Below are positions 10,256 to 19,296 of a stretch of DNA of 64,000 nt, one piece after another. A program made the translations under genes and the position numbers. The DNA comes from Alteripontixanthobacter sp. (lineage in GTDB: Bacteria > Pseudomonadota > Alphaproteobacteria > Sphingomonadales > Sphingomonadaceae). A model generated the notes under the pieces. It had not been told where the DNA came from. It worked only from the letters and a program-made list of their open reading frames with translations, and did no database searches. How positions within the stretch are numbered: the first letter of the stretch is position 1; every line of letters begins with the position of its first letter. Location: NCBI GenBank assembly GCA_039968605.1, contig JBDVPM010000008.1, positions 1,240,001 to 1,304,000 on the forward strand, in the 5' to 3' direction.

Positions 10256-10809
10256 CCGATCGGCTCAACCCGCGATCGCGCCGCGATCCCTATGGCAGCC
10301 GCATCAACCGCGAACATTCGCCAGTGCTGGCCTATGCCGTGCCGTGGATATCAATCCTGATCGTATCGGTTCTGCCGATCGTCGTTATGACCAGTGCGGT
10401 GCCGCTGGTTCCTCCGCTGGCGTTCCTGTTCCTGATCGCCTGGAGATTGGTGCGCCCTGGCCTGATGCCGGTTTGGGCAGGCTTTCCGCTGGGGGTATTC
10501 AACGATCTGTATAGCGGGCAGCCGATGGGCAGCTCCGCGCTGCTCTGGTCGCTGGCGATGATCGCGATAGACGTGATCGAGACGCGCTTTCCCTGGCGCG
10601 GTTTCGTGCAGGATTGGGCGCTGGCAAGCGGTCTGCTGATTGCCTATCTGCTGGCCGCAGCTCTGCTGTCCGGCGCGGTGCCCAGCCTGACCACCGTGAC
10701 GCTGATCTGGCTTCAGGTCTTGCTGTCTGTGCTGGTCTACCCCATTGTTGCACGCATGGTTGCAAGACTGGATCGCTTCCGGCTGATGCGCTGGCGGGTG
10801 ATCGGCTGA
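10252..10809 (+). CDS. mreD: Rod-shape determining protein MreD
   Basis: 185 aa integral membrane protein with about five predicted helices and the family-typical segment GFPLGVFNDLYSGQPMGSSALLWSL. Its start overlaps the mreC stop (ATGA at 10252) and its stop overlaps the mrdA start (TGATG). Part of the elongasome with MreC, PBP2 and RodA. Confidence 0.92.
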   Translation: MTDRLNPRSRRDPYGSRINREHSPVLAYAVPWISILIVSVLPIVVMTSAVPLVPPLAFLFLIAWRLVRPGLMPVWAGFPLGVFNDLYSGQPMGSSALLWSLAMIAIDVIETRFPWRGFVQDWALASGLLIAYLLAAALLSGAVPSLTTVTLIWLQVLLSVLVYPIVARMVARLDRFRLMRWRVIG

Positions 10810-12866
10810 TGGCGCGTCATCGCAGGCCGCAGCAGGTCAGTTCCACCACGCTCAAGAACAGCTTCGACCGCCGCAGCTTCGTTGTCGGAGCGGTTGGCGG
10901 CGGGGTCGGCATGCTGCTGGCTGCGCGCATGGCGTATATTTCCATCGCGGAGAGCGAGAAATACACGCTGGAATCCGAAAGCAACCGCGTCAATCTAACG
11001 TTGATCCCCCCGCGCCGTGGCTGGATCCTGGATCGCAACGGAGCGCCGCTGGCCAGCAATCGCGCCGATTTCCGCGTCGATATCATTCCCGAGCGCATTA
11101 GCGAGGATCAGCGCGAGTTGGATCTGCTCGCCCAGCTGCTCAATCTCGACGAAGCGCAGCGCGCCGATCTCGAAACGCGCATCGAAGAGGCGCGGGGTTT
11201 CCAGGCGGTAGAGGTGGCCAGCGGGCTCGATTACGACCAGTTTGCCGCCGTCAGCGTGCGTCTGCCCGAATTGACCGGGGTGGTGCCGCAGCGCGGTTTC
11301 TCCCGCTATTACCCCACCGGCCCGGCGGTCGGCCATCTGCTCGGCTATGTCGGTGCGCCCAGCCGCGAGGAGTATGAGGCGGAAGAGGAAAACCCCATCC
11401 TGCTCGCTCCCGGTTTCAAGATCGGCAAGGACGGGGTGGAAAAGCAGTTCGAGCTGAATTTGCGCGGCGTGCCCGGTGCGCGCCGGGTCGAGGTCACCGC
11501 ATCGGGCCGGATCATCAAGGATCTGGAGACTCGCGAGGATATCCAGGGCAACCCGCTGAAGCTGACTATCGACGGACCGCTGCAGGATTATGCCGCGCGC
11601 CGCATCGGGCTGGAAAGCGGATCGGTGGTGGTGATGGATTGCCTGACCGGCGATCTGCTGTGCATGGCCTCCATGCCCAGCTTCGATCCCAACAGTTTTT
11701 CTGGCGGGATCGGCCGCATCGAATATTCGATGCTGCGCGAAGATGAGCGCGTGCCGCTGCGCAACAAGGTGCTGCAAGGGCTCTACCCGCCCGGCTCCAC
11801 GGTCAAGCCGATGCATTCGATGGCGTTCCTGCAAGCGGGGGTGGATCCGGAAGAGCGGATCATGTGCGGCGGCGGACGGCGTATCGGCAACCGGTTCTTC
11901 AATTGCTGGAGCAATCACGGCTCGGTCGATATGGCCAAGAGCGTCTATCAAAGCTGCGACAGCTATTATTACCATTTCGCCCAGCAGGTCGGGTTTGAAA
12001 ACGTTGCCAGCTTCGCCAAGGGATTGGGCCTCGGCCAGCAATATGAGCTGCCGGTTTCCAGCCAATTTTACGGCACCGTGCCCAGCCCCGAATGGAAACA
12101 GGAGAAATTCGGCGATCCCTGGCGCGCCTATGACACTGTGAATGCCAGCATCGGACAGGGCTATTACCTGACCAGCCCGCTGCAGCTCGCGGTGATGTCC
12201 GCCCGGCTGGCGACGGGCCGCAAGCTCACCCCGCGCCTGATCATGGACCAGGCGAACCCCACCTTCGACAGCTACAATTTCGCGTCCGATCATATCAGCT
12301 ATGTCCGCGATGCGATGAGCGACGTGGTCAACGGCCCCGGCACCGCCGGGCGGGCGCGCCTGCCGCTGGACGATGTGAAGATGGCGGGCAAGACGGGCAC
12401 CGCTCAGGTGGTCTCGCTCAGCATTTCGGATGGCCGCAGCGGTCCCTGGAAATATCGCGATCACGGCTTGTTCGTGTTCTTCGCCCCGTTCGACAATCCG
12501 CGCTATGCCGGCGCGGTCGTGATCGAACATGGCGGCGGTTCCGGCGCGGCCTACCCCATCGCGCGCGACGTGATGACCTTCCTGTTCGATCCGGAGAAGG
12601 GGCTGGCCGCACTCGACGCGCTGGAAAAACAATGGGGCGGTACCGCCCAGGAACGGCTCGACCGAAAATATGCGACCTATGCCGCAGAGCGCGGCGAAAC
12701 CGCCGAGCCCCCGCCGCGCCGCGACGAGGATATTTTTGCGCAGGTAGAGGCCGAGGCGCGCCGCGCCGCGCAGGTGCCCACGGCCCTGGCGACCGGAGCG
12801 GTCGAGCCGCGGTCCGAGGAAGTTTCGGTCTCGGTCGAAGGCAATACCGGTCCGGTGCCGCGATGA
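10809..12866 (+). CDS. mrdA: Penicillin-binding protein 2 (elongasome transpeptidase)
   Basis: 685 aa. An N-terminal membrane anchor (about 22-44), a dimerisation domain with RGWILDRNGAPLASN, and a transpeptidase with catalytic PPGSTVKP (Ser330, Lys333), the SxN-like SCDSYYYH motif and KTGTAQV. Cross-links lateral peptidoglycan with RodA. Its C-terminal tail of about 60 residues after the catalytic domain is charged and Pro/Glu-rich, beyond the minimal family length. The start is ATG at 10809; an upstream in-frame extension lies inside mreD and is discarded. Confidence 0.96.
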   Translation: MARHRRPQQVSSTTLKNSFDRRSFVVGAVGGGVGMLLAARMAYISIAESEKYTLESESNRVNLTLIPPRRGWILDRNGAPLASNRADFRVDIIPERISEDQRELDLLAQLLNLDEAQRADLETRIEEARGFQAVEVASGLDYDQFAAVSVRLPELTGVVPQRGFSRYYPTGPAVGHLLGYVGAPSREEYEAEEENPILLAPGFKIGKDGVEKQFELNLRGVPGARRVEVTASGRIIKDLETREDIQGNPLKLTIDGPLQDYAARRIGLESGSVVVMDCLTGDLLCMASMPSFDPNSFSGGIGRIEYSMLREDERVPLRNKVLQGLYPPGSTVKPMHSMAFLQAGVDPEERIMCGGGRRIGNRFFNCWSNHGSVDMAKSVYQSCDSYYYHFAQQVGFENVASFAKGLGLGQQYELPVSSQFYGTVPSPEWKQEKFGDPWRAYDTVNASIGQGYYLTSPLQLAVMSARLATGRKLTPRLIMDQANPTFDSYNFASDHISYVRDAMSDVVNGPGTAGRARLPLDDVKMAGKTGTAQVVSLSISDGRSGPWKYRDHGLFVFFAPFDNPRYAGAVVIEHGGGSGAAYPIARDVMTFLFDPEKGLAALDALEKQWGGTAQERLDRKYATYAAERGETAEPPPRRDEDIFAQVEAEARRAAQVPTALATGAVEPRSEEVSVSVEGNTGPVPR

Positions 12867-13978
12867 GCATTATTCCCGCTCCGGTTGCGCGCCAGCCCTG
12901 GGGGATGCTGTTTCCGCTGCTGACGCTGGTCGCATTCGGTGCAGCGGTACTGTTTTCGGCCGCCGGGGGAAGCTGGGATCCGTTCGCGTCCTCCCACGTC
13001 ATCCGCTTTGGCGTTTTCCTGGGTATGGCGATCGTTATGACGATGTTCCCTCGCGAGCTGGTCCAGTTCGCCGCCTACCCGCTTTACGGCGTGGTGCTGC
13101 TGCTGTTGATTGCGGTGGAGGCGATCGGGGCGATGGGCGGCGGCAGCCAGCGGTGGCTGGAACTGGGCTTCATGCGCTTGCAACCTTCGGAAATCATGAA
13201 GCCGGTAGTCGTGCTGGCGCTGGCGAAATTCTACGCCACCCTGCCCCCCGGCATGATCGGCGGCTGGCGGTCGCTGGTCCCGGCCGCCGTGATGGTTGCC
13301 ATACCCATGGCGCTGGTGTTGATGCAGCCCGATCTTGGCACTGCGCTGGCGATCGCGTTCGGCGGTACGGTGGTGGTGTTCCTGGCGGGTGTGCCGATGC
13401 GCTGGTTTGCCATCGGCGCGGTTGGTGCCGCCATTGCCGCGCCGCTCGCATTCTTCTTCGGTCTGAAAGAGTATCAGCAGCGCCGCGTGACCACTTTCCT
13501 CGATCCGGAAAACGATCCGCTGGGTTCGGGCTATCACATCACCCAGTCCAAGATTGCCATCGGTTCTGGCGGTATTTCGGGGAAGGGCTTCAACAATGGC
13601 TCGCAAAGCCATCTCAACTATCTGCCCGAACCGCATACCGATTTCGTGTTCGCCACCATGGCGGAGGAATGGGGACTGATCGGCGGGTTCGTGGTGATCG
13701 GTATTTTCCTGCTGATCCTGCGCTGGGGTGTTGGCGTGGCGCGCAAGTCGCAGGACCGGTTTGCCCGCTTGATGGCGATGGGCATGGTGGCGACGATCTT
13801 CTTCTATATCGCGATCAATCTGGCGATGGTGATGGGCATGGCGCCGGTGGTGGGCATACCCCTGCCCTTCATGAGCCATGGCGGATCGTCCATGCTGACC
13901 AATATGATCTGCATCGGCACGCTGATGATGATCAATCGCTGGAACCGCGAGGCACCGCGCAGCGGCCTGTCCCGCTAA
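12863..13978 (+). CDS. rodA: SEDS peptidoglycan glycosyltransferase RodA
   Basis: 371 aa with about ten membrane helices. SEDS signatures are GGGSQRWLELG, RLQPSEIMKP, LMQPDLGTALAIA, LPEPHTDFVFA and GIPLPFMSHGGSSML. Glycosyltransferase partner of PBP2. ATG at 12863 overlaps the mrdA stop (ATGA). Its last four bases overlap the 3' end of the convergent luxR-type gene. Confidence 0.96.
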   Translation: MSIIPAPVARQPWGMLFPLLTLVAFGAAVLFSAAGGSWDPFASSHVIRFGVFLGMAIVMTMFPRELVQFAAYPLYGVVLLLLIAVEAIGAMGGGSQRWLELGFMRLQPSEIMKPVVVLALAKFYATLPPGMIGGWRSLVPAAVMVAIPMALVLMQPDLGTALAIAFGGTVVVFLAGVPMRWFAIGAVGAAIAAPLAFFFGLKEYQQRRVTTFLDPENDPLGSGYHITQSKIAIGSGGISGKGFNNGSQSHLNYLPEPHTDFVFATMAEEWGLIGGFVVIGIFLLILRWGVGVARKSQDRFARLMAMGMVATIFFYIAINLAMVMGMAPVVGIPLPFMSHGGSSMLTNMICIGTLMMINRWNREAPRSGLSR

Positions 13979-14685
13979 AGCCGGATCAGCCCCATCTGCA
14001 GCCCCTTCACCGTGGCGCCGACCCGGTCGGTCACGTCCAGCTTGTCGAATATCCGCCGCGTATAGGTGCGCACCGTATCGTGAGAGATACCCAGTATCGC
14101 CGCGATGTCGGTCCCGGACTTGCCCTTGCCGATCCATTCCAGAACCTGCTGTTCACGCCGCGATAGCGTCACTTCAGGCGGCTGCTCGTCGAGCAACCGG
14201 CAGATCTGCATATGTGCCGCCTGCATCAGCGAATGCAGCAGCGACAGCTTGCCTTCGGACATTCCGGCAGGATCCTCATCGAAGCCGAAGCTGGCATAGG
14301 CGGTGCGGTTGCGCGGTCCGAACAGCGCCATGCCGATCCCGTATTGCAGGCCGTGAGCGTATCGGGCGCTGATATACCGGGCCACTCGCTCGCTATCGTC
14401 CGCGCGCGACATCGCCTGTTCCCAGGTCAGGAAACGGCCATCTTCCAGCGTGAGTTCGGGGATCGGATCGTCGCTGAGGAAATTCTCGCTATCGTAGAGG
14501 GCGATCCATTCCATCGGAAAGCCCTCTGCGGCGATGACCGTATTGTGCGATGTGGGTGCCTCGAACACCGGGGTAAAGTGATAGCTCTGCCGCACCACCC
14601 CGAATTGCCCGGCAATATCGCGCACGAAAGCGAGGATCTCACCGAAATCCCTCATCCGTTCCAGCTTTGCCAAATTGCGCCGCAT
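13975..14685 (-). CDS. Solo LuxR-family regulator with autoinducer-binding domain
   Basis: 236 aa. The N-terminal autoinducer-binding domain keeps the pattern usual for AHL contact: Trp and Tyr in EWIALYDSENF, Asp-Pro in SDDPIPEL, Trp in FLTWEQAM and Gly in YGIGMALFG. The C terminus is a GerE-type helix-turn-helix (LSRREQQVLEWIGKGKSGTD, then ISHDTVRTYTRRIFDKL). No luxI-type synthase is in the window, so it is a solo receptor. Start taken at ATG 14685; an upstream in-frame ATG at 14778 is possible but adds unrelated sequence. Convergent with rodA by 4 bases. Confidence 0.85.
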   Translation of the reverse strand: MRRNLAKLERMRDFGEILAFVRDIAGQFGVVRQSYHFTPVFEAPTSHNTVIAAEGFPMEWIALYDSENFLSDDPIPELTLEDGRFLTWEQAMSRADDSERVARYISARYAHGLQYGIGMALFGPRNRTAYASFGFDEDPAGMSEGKLSLLHSLMQAAHMQICRLLDEQPPEVTLSRREQQVLEWIGKGKSGTDIAAILGISHDTVRTYTRRIFDKLDVTDRVGATVKGLQMGLIRL

Positions 14686-14922
14686 AGCGGTGCTCCTGCA
14701 AGCGCCAGTCTGCCCCGCGTTCTGCTGTCCCCCAACGGTGCGACTTTCGCCACCAAGTCGCTCAGCGTAGAACGCCAAGCATACCGATCAAGGGCTTCCA
14801 TGCGAAGCCTGACGGCGCTGCATGCGCCGATCAGGGCCTTTCTCGGGTCGCACGGCCCGGATGTGTTCGCGCATCCGGGCCAAAAACCTTAAAGCTTACA
14901 AGCACACGCAAGGAAAACCGCG

Positions 14923-15252
14923 ATGCGGTCCTTCGCCAGAAAATTCGCCCTGCTGAAGCGGCTGCGCCTGAGCCAATTATTTTTGCGGGAGGCTCCCCCG
15001 CCTTCCGCAATGCAGGCGGATATCGAGCAAACGCCGGCAGGCTCGATCCTCGACTCGCTTGCCGCTGCCCGGGCCGAGCACCGCGTCGTGGCCTTGCGCG
15101 ACATCCACAAGCTCGCCGGGCTATCCCAGCCGGACGCGCTGCGCATCATAGAAGAATTGCGCCTGGCCGGCCTGGTCGAGATCGAACGCGAGGAAGTCGA
15201 CGCATTCGGGGCGCTGGTCCGTTTGAAATCAGCCGATGCGTCCCCGGCCTAG
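14923..15252 (+). CDS. Small winged-helix-like protein
   Basis: 109 aa with a good ribosome-binding site (AAGGAAAA) before ATG 14923. A basic N-terminal stretch is followed by a putative winged helix: HRVVALRDIHKLAGLSQPDA, then IIEELRLAGLVEIE and a strand pair. This resembles small MarR/Lrp-like DNA-binding folds. It is divergent from the luxR gene across about 240 bases and lies just before tRNA-Lys. The role is unknown; DNA binding is inference from the helix-turn-helix spacing. Confidence 0.55.
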   Translation: MRSFARKFALLKRLRLSQLFLREAPPPSAMQADIEQTPAGSILDSLAAARAEHRVVALRDIHKLAGLSQPDALRIIEELRLAGLVEIEREEVDAFGALVRLKSADASPA

Positions 15253-15365
15253 CGGGCTGAAACGCAGCTGCGGCCACAAGCCCCTTCCATTCCTGCGCAC
15301 CGGCACTATATGCAGCGCCTCCCCGCCGGATCGCGATTCGGGGCGGCAGCCGTAACCGGCAGGAT

Positions 15366-15443
<78 letters not shown>

Positions 15444-15699
15444 ACTTTTCAAAAACTTAGCGTAAAAACTTAAAGCGTTGAAGAAATAATATTGCGTTTT
15501 TGGCGCAATAAATGAAGTTATCTTTCATGCTTGTTGACACAGTAAGGTGTCACATCCAAGCTAAATGCCGCTTAATATGTTGATTTACAAATTGAATTTT
15601 TTTCTAGTAATCAGGGTGTCCAATCAGCAATTCTAGACTGGCACTTCTCTACTGTGGCTGCGTGTAGTCCATTGACTGGCACCGCGATGGTTGAATCCC

Positions 15700-16770
15700 T
15701 CACTTAAATGCGTTGAAGGCTTTCAGTAACTTCATGGTTGCTTGCATGTCCAAGCCCTCGCCACTGTATCGACACTCGTAGAGACCTTGCAGATTTGAAG
15801 GAAGCTGGACACCCTCCTCAACTAGCAGGATGAAGTTCCGCCCATATAGCGCCATCCCAGCGCCAATCTCGATCAAAACATTGCTATTAATTTGCGGCAC
15901 CTCAATTCCTTCGTGGTTCAACAGCTTTGTGTCCACAGCGACGTGAATGACGGCAGCCTGGCAGCTACGCATTTCATCCATCACTTTATCTGGAACCGGC
16001 TTTGCCGCGGTTTCTCGCTCTTGGGCCACGACCGGCTCGAATTTGCCGAACGCGACAATCTCCTTCACCTGCTCAAGTATTTTTTTGTCCCTCCCATGCG
16101 TGATGAAGACCCGATTTCCCTTCACTGGACCGAGGTTCGGTTTGTGCATGACATCTGGAACGCTGCCCTCGGCCTTTTCGTCCGATGCCGAAGCGGCATC
16201 TGCCTCAACAGGCGTCTGGCCTTCAGCACTATCGAATTGCCGAACATCACCATTTGCCAAGCTAACAGCATTTTGGCGGTCAAACTCGAACCTCGTGGGC
16301 TGCCCCTTTCTCCCGATGACCAAGTTTCCAAGGTCTGCGCCTTCGGCAACTTGAAAGAAGCAAACCGCTTGATCGTTCAGTATCTTGTCGTTTTCGGAGG
16401 CATCTTGCTTGAAGTGTTCGTGCCACTGGGCGGCGACTTCGACGGCCGACAAGGTCAACTCATCGCGATGGACGGCCCTCTCCACGACCGCACGATAAGC
16501 GGGGATCGTAGCAACGACCCCTCCCAACACCTCCGCTCGGCGAGCACCACCGTCCTTTGCAACTAATCGCCCAGCCTCGGTGACACGCATTTTCCCCGAA
16601 CTGTCATCAATGAGTCCCCAAGCCTTGAGAGCGTTCAGCTTCCTCCCATCCAGCACCTTACTGTTGAGAACGGCTTTCGCTTCGGAAACCGTCGCGCCGG
16701 TAGGCTTTGTGACGAGGTAGCCGCAAAGCGAATCTATGTCGGCGAGTGTGGTTCGGATGGGAAGGGTCAT
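15700..16770 (-). CDS. TIR-like (CAP12/Pycsar-type) putative NAD-cleaving effector
   Basis: 356 aa. Residues about 1-115 look like a helical/winged-helix module, then an Ala/Glu/Ser-rich linker (about 180-212). From about 219 there is a TIR-like domain of the kind found in CBASS/Pycsar effectors (Pfam TIR-like, PF10137): NRVFITHGRDKKILEQVKE, then AKPVPDKVMDEMRSCQAAV, and INSNVLIEIGAGMALYG with the candidate catalytic Glu301, ending FILLVEEGVQLPSNLQGLYE. Such domains cleave NAD+ or bind nucleotides in anti-phage abortive infection. No cyclase gene is adjacent, so it would act as a stand-alone sensor-effector. The activity is inference. Confidence 0.72.
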   Translation of the reverse strand: MTLPIRTTLADIDSLCGYLVTKPTGATVSEAKAVLNSKVLDGRKLNALKAWGLIDDSSGKMRVTEAGRLVAKDGGARRAEVLGGVVATIPAYRAVVERAVHRDELTLSAVEVAAQWHEHFKQDASENDKILNDQAVCFFQVAEGADLGNLVIGRKGQPTRFEFDRQNAVSLANGDVRQFDSAEGQTPVEADAASASDEKAEGSVPDVMHKPNLGPVKGNRVFITHGRDKKILEQVKEIVAFGKFEPVVAQERETAAKPVPDKVMDEMRSCQAAVIHVAVDTKLLNHEGIEVPQINSNVLIEIGAGMALYGRNFILLVEEGVQLPSNLQGLYECRYSGEGLDMQATMKLLKAFNAFK

Positions 16771-17044
16771 TCTGTGCCTCGCGCCGTTATCAATGCCTCT
16801 TATCTATAAGCGCGCGGCTAAGGCTACAAGAGCGCTCATGGCCCGAACAGTGGAAAAGTCTATCGCCTTGGGATCGCGGCAGGTTTGCAGAGCATAGCTC
16901 TGCCGAACTCGACGAATAAACGGATTGCATGTTGAATGCTGCGATATGCCCCCACTATCATCTTTTTCGCCGACGCTCGTCGTCCATTCTCCTGCCGGCC
17001 TGGATGAGGCTTCCTCCACTGCGAGATGGATTCAACTTTGCCGC

Positions 17045-17296
17045 CTAATGCTTGCCGCGACGCTTAGGTCGGACTGAACGAGGATCTGGGCTACCATCGG
17101 CGGGGGGCTGACGCTGTCGCTCCAACCATGCGTCGAAGTCCTTCCTCGCGACCCTGATATGTTTCATGACACCGATCGTCGGCATTTGTCGGATTAGCCT
17201 ACTTGCATGCCTCGGCGAGATTTTTAGCATCTTTGCGATTTCAGAGCGCGTCAGATATTCTTGTGGTTCCCCGCTTTGCGTTGAGAGATTTTTCAT
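17045..17296 (-). CDS. Excisionase/AlpA-like helix-turn-helix protein
   Basis: 83 aa. EYLTRSEIAKMLKISPRHAS and LIRQMPTIGV fit the helix-turn-helix plus wing of MerR-like excisionase/AlpA proteins. The C-terminal tail is basic and Pro-rich. It lies inside mini-island 1 directly downstream of the TGTGACACC repeat cluster that covers its promoter region, which makes it a candidate for binding those repeats. A likely recombination directionality factor or element repressor. Confidence 0.6.
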   Translation of the reverse strand: MKNLSTQSGEPQEYLTRSEIAKMLKISPRHASRLIRQMPTIGVMKHIRVARKDFDAWLERQRQPPADGSPDPRSVRPKRRGKH

Positions 17297-17302
17297 GATG
17301 AG

Positions 17303-17427
17303 TGTGACACCACCTTAACTGTAGCATCAGATGTGACACCTGTTTGTGTCACCCCATCATGTTGAAACGGGACTGTGACACCTTTATGTGTCAACCTTTC
17401 CGACTGTTTTTGACAGTTTTTGTCACC
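17303..17427. repeat. TGTGACACC iteron-like cluster
   Basis: Direct TGTGACACC at 17303-17311, 17332-17340 and 17374-17382. Related elements in the other sense are TGTGTCACC at 17345-17353 and TGTGTCAAC at 17387-17395, plus TTGACAGTTTTTGTCACC at 17410-17427. The spacing is irregular. The cluster sits just upstream of the excisionase-like gene. It may be an operator, excisionase-binding array or replication iterons. Confidence 0.55.
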
Positions 17428-17505
17428 TTCGCAAGCACCTCTAGCCCCCTGATTTTTCTTTATGGTGTTGTTAAACAAAGACGTTCTCCTGATGAAGAGA
17501 CAAAG

Positions 17506-17552
17506 CTCTTAATCAGCGGGTCCTAGGTTCGAACCTTAGTGCGTCCACCATT
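17506..17552 (+). repeat. attM: internal tRNA-Lys 3' repeat
   Basis: Second copy of the 47-bp tRNA end, differing by one base in the T-arm (AACCTTAG instead of AACCCTAG). There is no complete tRNA here. It is the junction between mini-island 1 and island 2. Confidence 0.88.
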
Positions 17553-17711
17553 TTTCAATGACTTAGATGTGAATTGCGAGCAACGCCTTCCCGCGGGGCA
17601 CCAATGGGGCACGAGAGTTGATTGCGCCGAAAATACGTGAAACAGCACATTGTATGCGGCCCTACAAGGTACCGCCAAGCCTCATCGGTGGCCAACCTGC
17701 TTGAGCTGGAT

Positions 17712-19256
17712 TCAATGCTTAGAGGTTTCAACGCTGGCTTCGATGCCGTTGAGCCTTAGGATCAATGCCACTCTTCGCGCCCAGGCGACTGAGCGGTCAT
17801 ATGATTGGCTCGGGACAGGACTCGACGCAATCACCCCGCTGTAGCCATCCTTGTGACCGAAACCTGAGAGTTTCAACCATCGCGCCATTCCGCGTCTTGC
17901 GTCGGCTACCCTGACAGCGGCGCTGCCGATTTCACCTTCCGCAATGGGTTCATACCCCACGATATACATCGGCGTCGGAACAGCCCTCTCGGCTTCTAGA
18001 ACGCCGGCTTCGGTGGCCCACATCCAGAGTTTCGACCAGTCTGTATTTGTGCGTTCCCCCGGCGGAAGGATCGGCACCTCGCCTGCTTCGACAGCGCCAG
18101 CATCGTGCTTGCCCGGAAATGCAGTCGACAAAGACGGTAGTGCCCCTGGATTCATATTCCAGCCGGTGACGAGAACACCCCTCTTACCGCTGCGTCCTCG
18201 CACTTGCATTGTGACATCGAACCTTGCGCCGTAGCCGTCCGTCCACTCGTTCAGTTTGACGGATTCTGGCTGCGCCGAAGCAAGCCCAAAGTAGAATTGT
18301 GCGGCAAGGTAGCGCCAATCCTCTGGATCGATGCCTATATCGTTGATGATGAAATTCGCCTTCGAGCCGCCATCCTTGTGATCACGATTGAATAGATACT
18401 TGGTGAACTTACCTTCGGGCATAATCGCTTCGAGGATATCCTCGGGACCACCGGTCACCTTGAATCCATATGTCTTCTTCGGTGAGTTTAGGAAAAGCAC
18501 CTCGCTCAATGCCTCAATCACGCGCTGTTCAATATTCGGTGCGAGCTTTCGCGCGAGTGTGGAAGTGGTAGCTGCGCCGCGCTCAGAAAGGTCGGTTTTG
18601 GGCAAGCCCTCCGGCCCTTGCGACCTTAACCACCCATAATCTTGCCATAGGAAACCGCTGGGACGAAACCGGTCGGCGCCCTCGAGCGCCCAGTCTTCAT
18701 CGCCCTCAATGGTGCGTTCTTGGACAACCGACCCATCGACAATCGCAGCCCCGTATATCAGCAGTTCGAAGAAACCGCCGCGATGCAGCGGGTTTCCGGG
18801 ATCGATTTCAAACCCGCCGACATAGCCGGGCACTTCCCAAAGTTCGGCATCGACCCGATCACGAACATCATCACTCAAGGCCGAAAGCGAGACGCACTCA
18901 TAGGTGTGGCGGCGAAAAATTCGTTCGCCCCATTCACGATCAACTGTGCTCCACCCCGCACCGAGCGATTCCAGCCAATGCAAAATCACAAGCTTGTATG
19001 TGTCGAGGTCCCGTGAAACTGTCTGGCCGCTGCTTTTCTCGTTACCATGTACCGCTGTCGTCCGCTCAGCAAAGCCGAGCAACGAAGGCAGTCCGAGCCG
19101 AAGTTGAGTGCGGATCGTGCCACGCGGGTCGGCTACAGATACGGCGTCGAAAACGGCTGCTGTAAAGAATGGTAACTGCGGCTCGGGCAAACCATCGGCG
19201 CTGCCGTCGAACAAGAAAGCACAGCTAGACGTCACTGCTCGAGCGTCCACCAGCAA
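17712..19256 (-). CDS. DUF6883-like domain protein linked to type I R-M
   Basis: 514 aa if TTG at 19256 is used; nearby GTG codons make the start uncertain. The central block (about 270-390) with EAIMPEGKFTKYLFNRDHKD, GGSKANFIINDIGIDPEDW and KRGVLVTGWNMNPGALPSL resembles the DUF6883 family, small domains often attached to toxins or defence genes. The N-terminal third has no recognised motif. Last gene of the operon hsdM-hsdS-orf-hsdR-M48-this gene, 40 bases after the metallopeptidase. A role as an added defence or regulatory subunit is inference. No catalytic motif is seen. Confidence 0.55.
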   Translation of the reverse strand: MLVDARAVTSSCAFLFDGSADGLPEPQLPFFTAAVFDAVSVADPRGTIRTQLRLGLPSLLGFAERTTAVHGNEKSSGQTVSRDLDTYKLVILHWLESLGAGWSTVDREWGERIFRRHTYECVSLSALSDDVRDRVDAELWEVPGYVGGFEIDPGNPLHRGGFFELLIYGAAIVDGSVVQERTIEGDEDWALEGADRFRPSGFLWQDYGWLRSQGPEGLPKTDLSERGAATTSTLARKLAPNIEQRVIEALSEVLFLNSPKKTYGFKVTGGPEDILEAIMPEGKFTKYLFNRDHKDGGSKANFIINDIGIDPEDWRYLAAQFYFGLASAQPESVKLNEWTDGYGARFDVTMQVRGRSGKRGVLVTGWNMNPGALPSLSTAFPGKHDAGAVEAGEVPILPPGERTNTDWSKLWMWATEAGVLEAERAVPTPMYIVGYEPIAEGEIGSAAVRVADARRGMARWLKLSGFGHKDGYSGVIASSPVPSQSYDRSVAWARRVALILRLNGIEASVETSKH

Positions 19257-19296
19257 TTGCCGAGTTTAACACCGCCCCGCTGCCTGTCAGAAGAAA

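Noticed and set aside
16804-17019. 71-codon minus-strand ORF in mini-island 1
   Set aside because: No ribosome-binding site, no recognisable domain and atypical composition; treated as non-coding.
17303-17427. Repeat cluster considered as a CRISPR array
   Set aside because: Units are 9 bp, irregularly spaced, in both orientations, with no spacer regularity and no cas genes.
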